NCBI RefSeq assembly: GCF_014698835.1 | Contig: NZ_JACJTU010000026.1 | Location: 60,773 to 124,772, forward strand | DNA: 64,000 bases | From: Nostoc paludosum FACHB-159 | GTDB lineage: Bacteria; Cyanobacteriota; Cyanobacteriia; Cyanobacteriales; Nostocaceae | Direction of reading: 5' to 3' | Shown: positions 18,582 to 27,954 of the stretch, one piece after another | How the letters are laid out: every line of letters begins with the position of its first letter | Position numbering within the stretch: position 1 is the stretch's first letter | Notes under the pieces: generated by a model | The model's input: the letters and a program-made list of their open reading frames with translations, nothing else | What the model was told of the DNA's origin: nothing | Database searches by the model: none | Translations under genes and position numbers: made by a program

Positions 18582-19622
18582 ATGTTTAGAGAAATATTAT
18601 TCAAAAATCCTCTTTTTGCTTGCTTCAAAGAAAGTGATATTAATTGGATGTTCAGTATTGGCAAATGTATAGAGTATAGTACTAATGAAATAATCATCCA
18701 AGAAGGTCAAGGGATTATTGATACAGTAGCAATTTTGTTAGAAGGAGCATTAAGTATTTGTGTGTCTCCCACAGGGAATGTAAAAGATTTACAACAAATC
18801 GATCGCGTTTCTCTAGGAGAAATTGTCGAAGCTTTATCTTTTGTAGATAATCGTCCTCCATCTAGCACTGTTATAGCTCTGGAACCCTCACAGGTATTAA
18901 CATTACCAAAGCAATTATTACTCAAAAAGCTAGAACAAGATACAGAGTTTGCTGCACATTTTTATCAAACGCTATCTGTTTTAATGTCACAACAGTTGCG
19001 GAGACTCACAGATTTTCTTGTTAAAAATAAAGTAGTTCCGGGAGAAGCATTGCGAAAAGTTTTGTTTGTATTTGCTATTTTGAACGATGGCGATATTGAT
19101 TGGATAATTTCCCAGGGAATAAAAACTAAAGTCAATCCAGGTAAAGTACTAATTGAAGCCGGAAAACCTGTTGAAGCACTATATATCTTGTTAGATGGGA
19201 AGTTAGGAATTTTTGTTACTACCCCACACAATGAAACTGCCGAAAAAGAAATTGCTCAGTCAATCAAAGGCGAAATTTTAGGGGAAATGTCTTTTGTGGA
19301 AGCAACTACCGCCTCTGCCACAGTCAAGGCAGCAGAATCTTCTGTATTACTAGCTCTACCACAACAAAAACTAGCTGGAAAATTAAAGCAAGATCCGGGA
19401 TTTACAGCACGTTTTTACCGAGCGATCGCTGTAGTTTTAGTAGATCGGATTCGCGATCGCCTTTTCCGTCGTGGATTTGGAACATTGGCTTATCAACTAG
19501 ATCAACTCTTAGCAGAAGATATTGAAGTTGAAGATGAACTTAACTTAGATACATTAGACAATACTGCCTTAGCAGGTGCTAGATTTGACTGGATGATTAA
19601 ACGTTTTAATCGGAAATCTTGA
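18582..19622 (+). CDS. Protein with two cyclic-nucleotide-binding-like domains
   Basis: From the ATG at 18582 the protein has 346 residues; a TTG-initiated extension from 18513 is less likely. Two consecutive cNMP-binding (CRP-type beta-barrel) domains are visible, one with IIQEGQ, LLEGALSI and LGEIVEALSF and the other with LIEAGKPVEALYILLDGKLGI and GEILGEMSF. The phosphate-binding cassettes read NRPPSSTV and ATTASATV; the second lacks the usual arginine, so true nucleotide binding is uncertain. No DNA-binding domain follows. Its place in front of the HlyD and PCAT genes and close to a nucleotide cyclase suggests that it couples a cyclic nucleotide to secretion. Confidence 0.82.
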   Translation: MFREILFKNPLFACFKESDINWMFSIGKCIEYSTNEIIIQEGQGIIDTVAILLEGALSICVSPTGNVKDLQQIDRVSLGEIVEALSFVDNRPPSSTVIALEPSQVLTLPKQLLLKKLEQDTEFAAHFYQTLSVLMSQQLRRLTDFLVKNKVVPGEALRKVLFVFAILNDGDIDWIISQGIKTKVNPGKVLIEAGKPVEALYILLDGKLGIFVTTPHNETAEKEIAQSIKGEILGEMSFVEATTASATVKAAESSVLLALPQQKLAGKLKQDPGFTARFYRAIAVVLVDRIRDRLFRRGFGTLAYQLDQLLAEDIEVEDELNLDTLDNTALAGARFDWMIKRFNRKS

Positions 19623-19723
19623 AGCAGGTAGAAGAAAATGTAGCGCCGCACCGTCAAGAATTCAAGGTGCGTTAGCCTACGGCATAACTACAGATTAACT
19701 ACGAATTACAAATTAATAAATAA

Positions 19724-21166
19724 ATGGCTGAAAATCGAGAAAATATATTTCGCAAAGAATCACTAGAACGTTTATCTTCTCCAGAAAGATTGGATCAGTT
19801 AATGCAGATAGTTAATCCTATAGATTGGCTACCTTTGGTGACGCTGGGTACTTTTATAATTCTGGGATTAATTTGGAGTATTTTGGGACGTATTCCGCTT
19901 GCAGTGACAGGAAAGGGAATACTGATTCAACCTAACCAAGTTGTAACTTTTGAGTCGCCAATTTCAGGACAGTTAAAAAGTCTAAATGTTAAAACAGGAC
20001 AATGTATAGAAAAAGGATATACCATAGCAACAATTGACCCCACCGATATCAAGCAGCAATTACAATTACAACGCTCAAAATTAGGGCAATTACAAACACA
20101 GGAACAGCATTCATTGTTGCTTCAGCGGCAACGTACTGCTAAAGAAAAAGAGGCGATCGCTTCTGCTAAAGCTAGTTATATCCAACGTTTGCGAGATACT
20201 CAGATTCTTACACCTGCGTTTTATGAAAAAGATTTAAATGCTATTCGCGAACAACGTATTAGTTTACAACAAAAGCTCAATGATGCTGTTGGTCTCATAC
20301 CCGTACTCAAAGATAGATTGCAGAAGCGCCAGCAACTTGTAGATGTCGGAGCCATTGCCAAAGATACATATTTACAAGCAGATCAAGAATATAAACAAGG
20401 ACTGCAAAATGTCTCTGATATCAAAGCGCAAATCAAACAGTTAGATGTGCAAGAAACACAAGCGCAACAGAGATATTTACAAAATCTCAGTTCTTTAAGT
20501 GAACTGCAAGCGCAATTAAAAGATTTAGATACAAAAAGCCAGCGTATCGAGCAAGATAACGTCGAAAATATCAATATTAAAAATAATCAAATTCAAGAAG
20601 TTAACCGAGCGATCGCTCAACTAGAAAAACAAATATTAGATAATAGCCAAATTATTAGTCCTAATAGCGGCTGCGTATTAGAAGTAACTGGTTTTCTCGG
20701 ACAATTTATGACTCCAAAAACTCCTCTTGTTACCTTGAATGTCGGCGATAAAAATGCTCGATTAATTGCCGTCACTTACTTTAATGTCCAAGATGGTAAA
20801 CAGATTCAACCAGGAATGATTGTGCAAATTACTCCTACTTCTGTAAAAAGAGAACGCTTTGGTGGAATTGTCGGCAAAGTTACCTCTGTTTCCCCTTTCC
20901 CTGTGACTAAAGAAGGTGCAAAGTTTGTGATTGGTAATCCTGACTTAGTGACAAACATCTTACCTACTGGCGGCACAAACATAGAAATGCGAGCAGAAAT
21001 GGAACTAGCTCCATCGAACTTTAGCGGCTATCGCTGGTCTTCTTCCCAAGGGCCAAAATTAAATATTTCTGCGGGGACAACTACCAATGTCCGAGTTACA
21101 GTAGCAGAGCAAGCACCAATTACTTATATCTTGCCCATATTAAGAGAACTTACTGGCATTAATTAG
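19724..21166 (+). CDS. HlyD-family peptide secretion adaptor
   Basis: This 480-residue membrane-fusion protein has one transmembrane helix near residues 38-58, a first lipoyl-like half (VTFESPISGQLKSLNVKTGQ), a long coiled coil (about 105-300, with many KQLQ and IEQ stretches), and the second half with IISPNSGCVLEVTGFLGQF. It resembles the NHLM-type bacteriocin secretion protein that works with peptidase-containing ABC exporters. It lies about 100 bases after the cNMP-domain gene and 104 before the exporter, all on one strand. It would span the periplasm and connect the exporter to the outer membrane. Confidence 0.87.
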   Translation: MAENRENIFRKESLERLSSPERLDQLMQIVNPIDWLPLVTLGTFIILGLIWSILGRIPLAVTGKGILIQPNQVVTFESPISGQLKSLNVKTGQCIEKGYTIATIDPTDIKQQLQLQRSKLGQLQTQEQHSLLLQRQRTAKEKEAIASAKASYIQRLRDTQILTPAFYEKDLNAIREQRISLQQKLNDAVGLIPVLKDRLQKRQQLVDVGAIAKDTYLQADQEYKQGLQNVSDIKAQIKQLDVQETQAQQRYLQNLSSLSELQAQLKDLDTKSQRIEQDNVENINIKNNQIQEVNRAIAQLEKQILDNSQIISPNSGCVLEVTGFLGQFMTPKTPLVTLNVGDKNARLIAVTYFNVQDGKQIQPGMIVQITPTSVKRERFGGIVGKVTSVSPFPVTKEGAKFVIGNPDLVTNILPTGGTNIEMRAEMELAPSNFSGYRWSSSQGPKLNISAGTTTNVRVTVAEQAPITYILPILRELTGIN

Positions 21167-21270
21167 AAGGCAGGAGGCAGAGGGTAAAAGGGAAAAGCCA
21201 ATTGCTATCAAGGTTTTAAACTTTTGTATTTTACATTCAATTATGTCTACCTACTTAGGGAAATAGTCTT

Positions 21271-23547
21271 GTGCTATTAATTCGGCAATTTATATCCTTA
21301 ATTCAAAAGCTTAATTCTTTACAAAAAAAAGCTTCATCATCAAATTTAGAAGCCGCAAAAAGTAACATTTACTCCCGCGTTAAAACTCCCACTTTATTGC
21401 AAATGGAAGCAGTGGAATGCGGAGCCGCAGCCCTTGGGATTATTTTGGCTTATCATCATAAAATTGTACCTTTAGCAGAATTACGTCAAAATTGTGGTGT
21501 ATCTCGTGATGGTAGCAAAGCTTCTAACATTGTTAAAGCTGCAAGAAACTACGGAATGCAAGCCAAAGGTTTTAAAAAACAGTTGACACAATTAGAACAA
21601 CTTCCACCGCCATATATTGTTTTTTGGAATTTCAATCATTTTTTAGTAGTAGAAGGATTTCAAAAAGATTGGGTTTATATCAACGACCCAGGTAGCGGGC
21701 CGAGGCGAGTTTCATTGAAAGAATTTGATGAAGCTTATACAGGAGTTGTCTTGATGATGGAACCAGGCCCAGGATTCCAACGTGGGGGTCGTAAGCCTAG
21801 CTTAATAGCTTCACTTCTTGACCGCCTACAGGGTTCTTGGGGAGCGATTATTTATTGTTTTCTGGCAGGATTTTTTTTAGTTATTCCAGGGTTAGTTCTA
21901 CCCGTATTTAATCAGATTTTTGTAGATAGTATTTTGGTGGAAAATCGTACAGAGTGGTTGCGCCCGTTGATTTTCGGCATGGCGATTACTGTAATTATTC
22001 AGGTGATACTAACATTACTACAAAGACGGTTTTTGCGAAAATTAAATATCAAGTTATCAGTGAAGATGTCCGGGCAATTTATCGACCATATTCTTCGCTT
22101 ACCAGTGAGCTTTTATGCCCAAAGATTTGCCGGAGAGATCAGCACTCGGATTAATATCAATACTAAAGTTGCACAAGTGCTTTCGGGACAGTTAGCTAGG
22201 ACTGTAATTGATACAGTGATGGTGGTGTTTTATGCTATCATCATGTTTGCTTATGATGAAGTGCTAACTGCGATCGCTATCTGTTTTGCTGTAATTAATA
22301 TCTTAACTTTACAGTGGATTTCCCAGCAGCGTAAAGATATTTATATGCGAATTATCCAAGATAAGGGCAAAGTTGCAGGTACAGAAATTGCTGCCCTTCA
22401 AAGTATGGAAACCCTGAAAGCATCAGCCCTAGAGTCTGATTTCTTCTCCCGTTGGTCAGGCTACTATACAAAATTTCTCAACGCTCAACAAGAGTTAGGT
22501 ATTACCAATCAAGTGTTAGGAATTCTACCTGTCTTCTTGACTAGTTTAAGCTCCTTATCTGTTTTAGTTATTGGCGGTTTACGAGTTATGGATGGGCATC
22601 TTAGCATTGGTATGTTGGTTGCTTTCCAAAGTTTAATAACTAGCTTTTTAACTCCAGTTAACTCTCTAGTAAGTTTCGGTAGTATGTTACAGGAATTAGA
22701 AGGAGACTTAAATCGTCTAGATGATGTGTTAGAAAACCCAACCGATTCAGAAGGAAAAGGAGAAAATTTACACAGTCCAATAGTTAAACCTTTACAGTAT
22801 GCTTCATCCTGCAAACTTAAAGGATATATAGAATTAAAAAATATCACATTTGGCTATTCGCACACTGACGATCCTTTAATTAAAGACTTGAGTTTTCAGT
22901 TAAAACCAGGACAACGGGTAGCCTTAGTTGGTGGTAGCGGTTCTGGTAAATCAACAGTTGCTAAATTGCTTGCAGGACTTTATCAACCTTGGTCGGGAGA
23001 AATTCTGTTTGATGGTATACCTAGAGAACAAATTTCAAGGGCAATACTTTCTAATTCTCTGGCAATGGTAGAACAAGAAATTTTTCTGTGTGCTGGTACT
23101 GTTCGAGATAACTTAACTTTGTGGGATGATACAGTGTCCAATTCTCAATTAGTGCAAGCTTGCAAAGATGCTGCCATTCATGAAGTGATTCTAGCTTTAC
23201 CTGGAGGCTATGATGGTAACTTGCTTGAGGGTGCTACTAATTTTAGTGGTGGACAGCGCCAGCGTTTAGAAATTGCTCGTGCATTAGTCAATGACCCGAC
23301 AATTTTGATTATGGACGAAGCAACCAGCGCCCTAGATGCAGAGACAGAAAAAAATATCGATCGAAATCTGCGTTATCGAGGCTGTTCTTGCGTTATTGTG
23401 GCTCACCGTTTAAGTACCATCCGCGACTGTGATGAAATCATTGTTCTAGAACAAGGTAAAGTAGTGCAACGAGGTACTCACCAAGAAATGTCTCAGCTTG
23501 ATGGTTTTTATGCAAAGTTGATTCAATCAGAGCAGACAAGTGATTAG
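21271..23547 (+). CDS. Peptidase C39-containing peptide export ABC transporter (PCAT)
   Basis: This 758-residue transporter has all three parts of a leader-cleaving exporter: a C39 peptidase domain (about 38-175) with catalytic C50 in EAVECGAAAL, H123 in NHFLVVEG and D139 in INDP; a membrane domain (about 195-500); and an ATPase with Walker A GGSGSGKST (about 554-562), FSGGQRQR signature and ILIMDE. The start is a GTG. C39 peptidases cut after double-glycine leaders, which fits the GG at residues 70-71 of the precursor encoded at 28397-28029. The gene converges on the JmjC gene with only 15 bases between them. Confidence 0.92.
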   Translation: MLLIRQFISLIQKLNSLQKKASSSNLEAAKSNIYSRVKTPTLLQMEAVECGAAALGIILAYHHKIVPLAELRQNCGVSRDGSKASNIVKAARNYGMQAKGFKKQLTQLEQLPPPYIVFWNFNHFLVVEGFQKDWVYINDPGSGPRRVSLKEFDEAYTGVVLMMEPGPGFQRGGRKPSLIASLLDRLQGSWGAIIYCFLAGFFLVIPGLVLPVFNQIFVDSILVENRTEWLRPLIFGMAITVIIQVILTLLQRRFLRKLNIKLSVKMSGQFIDHILRLPVSFYAQRFAGEISTRININTKVAQVLSGQLARTVIDTVMVVFYAIIMFAYDEVLTAIAICFAVINILTLQWISQQRKDIYMRIIQDKGKVAGTEIAALQSMETLKASALESDFFSRWSGYYTKFLNAQQELGITNQVLGILPVFLTSLSSLSVLVIGGLRVMDGHLSIGMLVAFQSLITSFLTPVNSLVSFGSMLQELEGDLNRLDDVLENPTDSEGKGENLHSPIVKPLQYASSCKLKGYIELKNITFGYSHTDDPLIKDLSFQLKPGQRVALVGGSGSGKSTVAKLLAGLYQPWSGEILFDGIPREQISRAILSNSLAMVEQEIFLCAGTVRDNLTLWDDTVSNSQLVQACKDAAIHEVILALPGGYDGNLLEGATNFSGGQRQRLEIARALVNDPTILIMDEATSALDAETEKNIDRNLRYRGCSCVIVAHRLSTIRDCDEIIVLEQGKVVQRGTHQEMSQLDGFYAKLIQSEQTSD

Positions 23548-23562
23548 GTTATGTTTGCAGTT

Positions 23563-24447
23563 TTATAGATAGTTTAATAAAACCGTTGCCAACCGTTGAA
23601 CAGCATCTTCATGGTTAGCGCTATCAGCTAGGACTTGTAGTAGTTGTGCTAATTGGTCTTTAATCAACGCCTTTGCTTCGCTGCGATGAAGGAAGCCTAC
23701 TGGTAGTGCTTTACGAAAGTTGACGTTTTCTTCGGCGACAGATGCGATCGCCTCAACAATCAGATGACTCCATTTCAACACATCAATGGCAACTGTCAGA
23801 TGTAATGAAGAACTTTCTAATGTTAATACTTCATGCACATAACCACGAGGAAGATACAATAAATCACCAGCCTTGAGATAAACTTCGCGTGGTGATGTCT
23901 CAAGTATTTCTTTTGGTATTGGTTGGATATGGGTAGCAATGGGTAAATCTAAAAATGAATCATAAATGCGCCAAAGTTTAGAACCTTCTAATTGAAGAAT
24001 AAAGAAGTCATTTAAATCAAAATGTGTTGGATAAGCTTGTGAATTCTCAGGTGTCAGATATAGGTTAGCATTAACAGGATGATTGAAAAATTGCTCCAGA
24101 TGTCTACATAAAGTAGCAATTGGCTGCCAATAATTTTGGAGCTTGTGTATTAGCAAAGTCTGGTCTTGAGAGTAGGCTTTATAAAGGTTGTTAATACTAG
24201 GTAACCTATGAAAATCAGAAGAGTTAAAACCTTGAGAATTATTTAGAGAATCGATTTCAATATCAGAACTTTTTAGGTTAATAAAACGAATGATATTATC
24301 AATATCTTTCATTGACAAGAGGCTTGCATAGTAATCAGCCTCTTCTCTTATGATAACAAGTGGTTTTTTCTCCCAATATTTTGTTAAAAAAGCCTTTTTA
24401 TCGATAGGTTTAATTAATTTCTCGAAATCAAAATCGGGATTAGACAT
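23563..24447 (-). CDS. JmjC/cupin-type Fe(II) oxygenase, short copy
   Basis: This 294-residue protein resembles the Cupin_4/JmjC ribosomal-oxygenase group of Fe(II)/2-oxoglutarate hydroxylases. The iron ligands are H142-F-D144 and H205 in RGYVHEV, in a cupin barrel with GSKLWRIYDS and LKAGDLLYLPRG. It is a tandem duplicate of the next gene upstream (NVNFRKALPVGFLH is shared) and overlaps its end by 8 bases. Compared with that copy it lacks about 120 C-terminal residues, so it may have lost a substrate-binding domain. A role in hydroxylating the Nif11-type precursor peptide is inferred from the location. Confidence 0.82.
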   Translation of the reverse strand: MSNPDFDFEKLIKPIDKKAFLTKYWEKKPLVIIREEADYYASLLSMKDIDNIIRFINLKSSDIEIDSLNNSQGFNSSDFHRLPSINNLYKAYSQDQTLLIHKLQNYWQPIATLCRHLEQFFNHPVNANLYLTPENSQAYPTHFDLNDFFILQLEGSKLWRIYDSFLDLPIATHIQPIPKEILETSPREVYLKAGDLLYLPRGYVHEVLTLESSSLHLTVAIDVLKWSHLIVEAIASVAEENVNFRKALPVGFLHRSEAKALIKDQLAQLLQVLADSANHEDAVQRLATVLLNYL

Positions 24448-25684
24448 TACTTGTAATCTTCAGACTTTCGGTTGTGCTTGTAGTCGATCGCTGTTGAATC
24501 TTTAACAGTCCCTCTTTGACTAAACGCTGTACCAGAACTAATTTGCTATTGTTGCTCAAAAAACCTGGAAGGTCTTTGACGAGGAATTCTTCTGAATTTA
24601 CAATAAAGCGAAGCGCTGGCTCAATATGCGGCGGGCCTGTAACTGTTCCTCCAGGGAATTGAATCATCACTGAGTCTGCTTTCTTCGTGATTTGACAAAT
24701 CATTCCCTGTCGCTTGGCAATGGTAGTGTTAGGATTAATTTCGTTAACGGCATCCAAACTGATAAAATGCCCGTCGGGTAAGGGAGACATTCCACTGATG
24801 AAGCGTTTAGTCAATCGTTCCATAGCATCTTCATCATTGGCGCACTCAGCAAGGATTTGGAGTAGTTGTGCTAGTTGGTTTTTAATCGATGCTTTTGCTT
24901 CGCTGTTATGGAGAAAACCTACTGGTAGTGCTTTACGAAAGTTGACGTTTTGCTCGGCGACAGATGCGATCGCTTCATTAATTAAAGTTGCCCATTCAAA
25001 GACAGAAACTCCTACGGTGAGATGTAATGAGGAGGTTTCTGAAGTCATTGCTTCATGAACGTGACCGCGAGGAATATACAATAAATCACCAGGCTGCAAG
25101 CAAACTTCATGCAAAGGGGCATCAAGTTTATTTTGATCCACTATGTAGCCTTTGGTAACTAAAGGGATATCTGAAAAAGATTCATAAATTCGCCAATTTT
25201 TAGATCCTGCAATTTGAAGCACAAAAACGTCATGTGTATCATAGTGTGGTGGAAATCCTTGAGCGTCTTTAGGTGTCAAATACAAGTTAATATTTACAGG
25301 ATGATTGAGAAATGCTTCTAAATTCCGGCAAAAAGTAGCAACCGACTTGCAGCGATCGTGAATCTTGTGAATGCATAATGTATTACCTTGGTTGTAAGCA
25401 TCGTAAAGTTGATTTGCTGCATAGGAATTGCTGTAACTATTTTCCATCGCTGCATAGGTTTTAACAGATTCTCCCTCTGTAGTTTTAAACACTCTACAGT
25501 CTTGAGATTTTAAATCTGTAAAGCGAATCAAATCCTCAACGTATTCCATTGAGAAAAGGCTGGCATAATAATCTGCTTGTTTGCGAATCAGAACAAGCGA
25601 TCGCTGCTCCCAATAGTTTTCCAAAAAAGTAGCTATATCGATAGGCTGAATTAATCTTTCAAAATCGAAATCTTGGTTAGACAT
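24440..25684 (-). CDS. JmjC/cupin-type Fe(II) oxygenase, full-length copy
   Basis: The protein (414 residues) has the same fold as its downstream duplicate: N-terminal DFDFERLIQPID, iron ligands H147-Y-D149 and H210 in RGHVHEAM, and the barrel motifs GSKNWRIYES and LQPGDLLYIPRG. Beyond residue 290 it adds a C-terminal domain of about 120 residues that includes a winged-helix-like tail (FLSNNSKLVLVQRLVKEGL), as in other Cupin_4 proteins. Its place between the second oxygenase and the short duplicate on the precursor strand suggests a peptide-tailoring hydroxylase. The residue modified is not known. Confidence 0.85.
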   Translation of the reverse strand: MSNQDFDFERLIQPIDIATFLENYWEQRSLVLIRKQADYYASLFSMEYVEDLIRFTDLKSQDCRVFKTTEGESVKTYAAMENSYSNSYAANQLYDAYNQGNTLCIHKIHDRCKSVATFCRNLEAFLNHPVNINLYLTPKDAQGFPPHYDTHDVFVLQIAGSKNWRIYESFSDIPLVTKGYIVDQNKLDAPLHEVCLQPGDLLYIPRGHVHEAMTSETSSLHLTVGVSVFEWATLINEAIASVAEQNVNFRKALPVGFLHNSEAKASIKNQLAQLLQILAECANDEDAMERLTKRFISGMSPLPDGHFISLDAVNEINPNTTIAKRQGMICQITKKADSVMIQFPGGTVTGPPHIEPALRFIVNSEEFLVKDLPGFLSNNSKLVLVQRLVKEGLLKIQQRSTTSTTESLKITSNV

Positions 25685-25732
25685 GCTTAGTTTTTTTACT
25701 TTAAAAATGTTTTGTATTGTAGTTTATAATTC

Positions 25733-26620
25733 CTAATTTTCTGGAAATTGAATTCCAAAATGACCAAGGAAAGATAAAGTGATATCAGGATACTGCTTAC
25801 CCAAAGAAGATGCATCATGAATTAAGTTATCTGTCGGCGCAATATACGCTTCTTTTGGCGCTACTTTGAGTTTAACAATTGGGTAATCAGGATATAGTTT
25901 CATAAATTCATCACCTACAGTTGTTCCTCGGTAATGTTTATAAACTTCATCGTCAGATAAACCTAAAGCTTTAAACATCTCCATTAATGGAAGATTAATA
26001 AATAAGAAGAAGCGATCCTCACGCCCTAAATTAATACAAATACGATTTCTTGATTGATGTCTGCGTCTCAGAGGCGATCGATCCCAACTATCAAGATGCA
26101 TTCCGACAAAATACTTGGCATCTTCCATTGTTAGCGTGCGTAATCCGGGGACTGTCACTCTTAAACCTAGAAGTTTTGCTTCCTCATTTGATAGACAATA
26201 ACGGTGAGAATAATTGATAATTTTCTGCATTGCACTTTCGTAATCTTGGTGAGTACTAGCAGATGGATAATATTGAAGTGTTTCAGTTCTTGTTTTTAAC
26301 TCTTCGAGTATTGTTTCTAAAGGTGCTAAAACTTCATCTGGAAAACGACATACGCCGATATAATCTCCCAGTTTCCACGAGCCAACCTGTGAGAGTGTTT
26401 CATTCGCATTTAGCCGATGATATTCTGTTAAGCTAGGTTCTCTCCAAGGTTCTTTTGGTAGGAATGCACCAGGCCGATATTGAATGCGATCGCACACTGA
26501 TTCTATTTCCTGTGTTATCCCTGAACTAAGCCAAATTCTAGGGATTTGGTTATCTACATTAATATCTAAAAAAAGCTTTATTCCTTCTTGTATACACGTA
26601 AATTTACTTTCGGCTAACAT
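25733..26620 (-). CDS. Putative HxD...H Fe(II)/2-oxoglutarate oxygenase
   Basis: This 295-residue protein shows a pattern like an iron/2-oxoglutarate dioxygenase: H175-L-D177 in GMHLDSWD, distal H268 in LIHDASS, and a possible oxoglutarate contact in the basic RRRHQSRNR stretch (185-193). A precise family could not be named; asparaginyl/aspartyl hydroxylases are a plausible comparison. Unlike the neighbouring JmjC proteins it has no cupin glycine motifs. It lies 99 bases after the radical SAM gene and 48 before the JmjC pair on the same strand, so it is likely part of the peptide-modifying operon. Confidence 0.65.
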   Translation of the reverse strand: MLAESKFTCIQEGIKLFLDINVDNQIPRIWLSSGITQEIESVCDRIQYRPGAFLPKEPWREPSLTEYHRLNANETLSQVGSWKLGDYIGVCRFPDEVLAPLETILEELKTRTETLQYYPSASTHQDYESAMQKIINYSHRYCLSNEEAKLLGLRVTVPGLRTLTMEDAKYFVGMHLDSWDRSPLRRRHQSRNRICINLGREDRFFLFINLPLMEMFKALGLSDDEVYKHYRGTTVGDEFMKLYPDYPIVKLKVAPKEAYIAPTDNLIHDASSLGKQYPDITLSFLGHFGIQFPEN

Positions 26621-26719
26621 AGCATTTTCTCAAACAAATATTTGTTATTTATCAAAATATAATTTACAACTCAGGAGTCATAATTCTTATTGAAAAATCT
26701 TTTTACCCAAGTCTCAAAA

Positions 26720-27925
26720 TCAGCCAGGAATATCTAAACCCAAAATATGTTTAGAAATATAATCTTGGTTCATATTAACTTTACGAGTTATTGGATTGAT
26801 GATTCCAGTTTCTTTAAAACGTTTTTCAATGTATTGGAAAATTCCTTTTTCCTTTGTACATTGAGCATTTCCATCTGCATCAATTTGATTGTGAATCACA
26901 CTTTCTTCAGCAACAGGATAACCGCTACATCTACCAAAATATTCACATGAATGACACGCAGATGCCATGCGTTTTTCTGCCGCCATTATCGCTTTTTCAT
27001 GTCCAGCGCTGAGAACTATATTTTCTAGAGGAGTCTCAAATAAATTGCCATGACAAAATTCACTATTGTAAGCATCTGCATAGCTATAAATGTCACCATT
27101 AACATTAACTAAATACATATATTCCCATTCTCGCTTATTATAAAAATCTGGCTGAGCATTAGGAATATAATGACGAATTACTGGTTTAATATAATCAATA
27201 ATTGGTCTTACTCTCACTGGGCTTTTACTTTCTAACCACAGATCGAATAAAGTACGATAAGCATTTAAAACCTCATTGGCACTTATTTCATATCCTTGAT
27301 GTTGTCCATCAAAAGCGCCGTTGAAGAGTGGTAATACTCGAAATGGTATTTTTATTTTTTCGTAGAACCGATAAATTTCTTCGAGATATGGCAAGTTTAA
27401 CTTAGTTAGAACTGTAATACATCCAAAGTTAATTTTTTCAGATTGTAAGCGATCCATATTCGCCAACACAACCTGTAGAGAATCTTTGTTTGCTTGATTA
27501 ACGCGCAGTCCCCCAAATAAATCTACAGAAACTCCTACGCCATCAAATCCTTCTCGCAACAAGTGAATATGTTTGTTGTTGAGTACAGTTAAGTTTGTTT
27601 GGACAGTGTTTGTTACAGAACTAGCTAGTTCGCCAAAAATTTGTTGCTGGCGGTCAAAGGTTCGCCAATAATAGTCTGGATGTTGTAAAAGAGGTTCGCC
27701 ACCATGCCAAATAAATTGAATATCTACTGGGCGATCGAGGCGATTATAATAACTAGCAATATGAGCATACATCTTGTCTAATTGCTCTGGTGCGATCGCC
27801 TCACGATTGCCTAACTCTGCATATTCATAGCAGTAACGACAACGAAGATTACAGAACTTAGAACTCTTAATTACAAATTGAACTCTTTTCCTCTCTTTCG
27901 ATGTCATACGTTTTTCCAATGGCAA
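26720..27925 (-). CDS. Radical SAM/SPASM peptide maturase
   Basis: The protein (401 residues) is a radical SAM enzyme with cluster ligands C25, C29 and C32 (CNLRCRYC), the GGEP motif at 75-78 that contacts the SAM amino group, and a C-terminal SPASM-type extension with C291, C324, C327, C333 and C356. The first SPASM cysteine is replaced, since NGDIYSYAD reads Tyr where many members have Cys. SPASM enzymes commonly form carbon-carbon or thioether crosslinks in peptides. It is the first gene after the Nif11-type precursor and most likely modifies its core. A second ATG at 27907 is a possible start. Cyclophane formation is one possibility, by analogy only. Confidence 0.88.
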   Translation of the reverse strand: MPLEKRMTSKERKRVQFVIKSSKFCNLRCRYCYEYAELGNREAIAPEQLDKMYAHIASYYNRLDRPVDIQFIWHGGEPLLQHPDYYWRTFDRQQQIFGELASSVTNTVQTNLTVLNNKHIHLLREGFDGVGVSVDLFGGLRVNQANKDSLQVVLANMDRLQSEKINFGCITVLTKLNLPYLEEIYRFYEKIKIPFRVLPLFNGAFDGQHQGYEISANEVLNAYRTLFDLWLESKSPVRVRPIIDYIKPVIRHYIPNAQPDFYNKREWEYMYLVNVNGDIYSYADAYNSEFCHGNLFETPLENIVLSAGHEKAIMAAEKRMASACHSCEYFGRCSGYPVAEESVIHNQIDADGNAQCTKEKGIFQYIEKRFKETGIINPITRKVNMNQDYISKHILGLDIPG

Positions 27926-27954
27926 TTTATAGATTGTGCTGATAGTTATGAACC

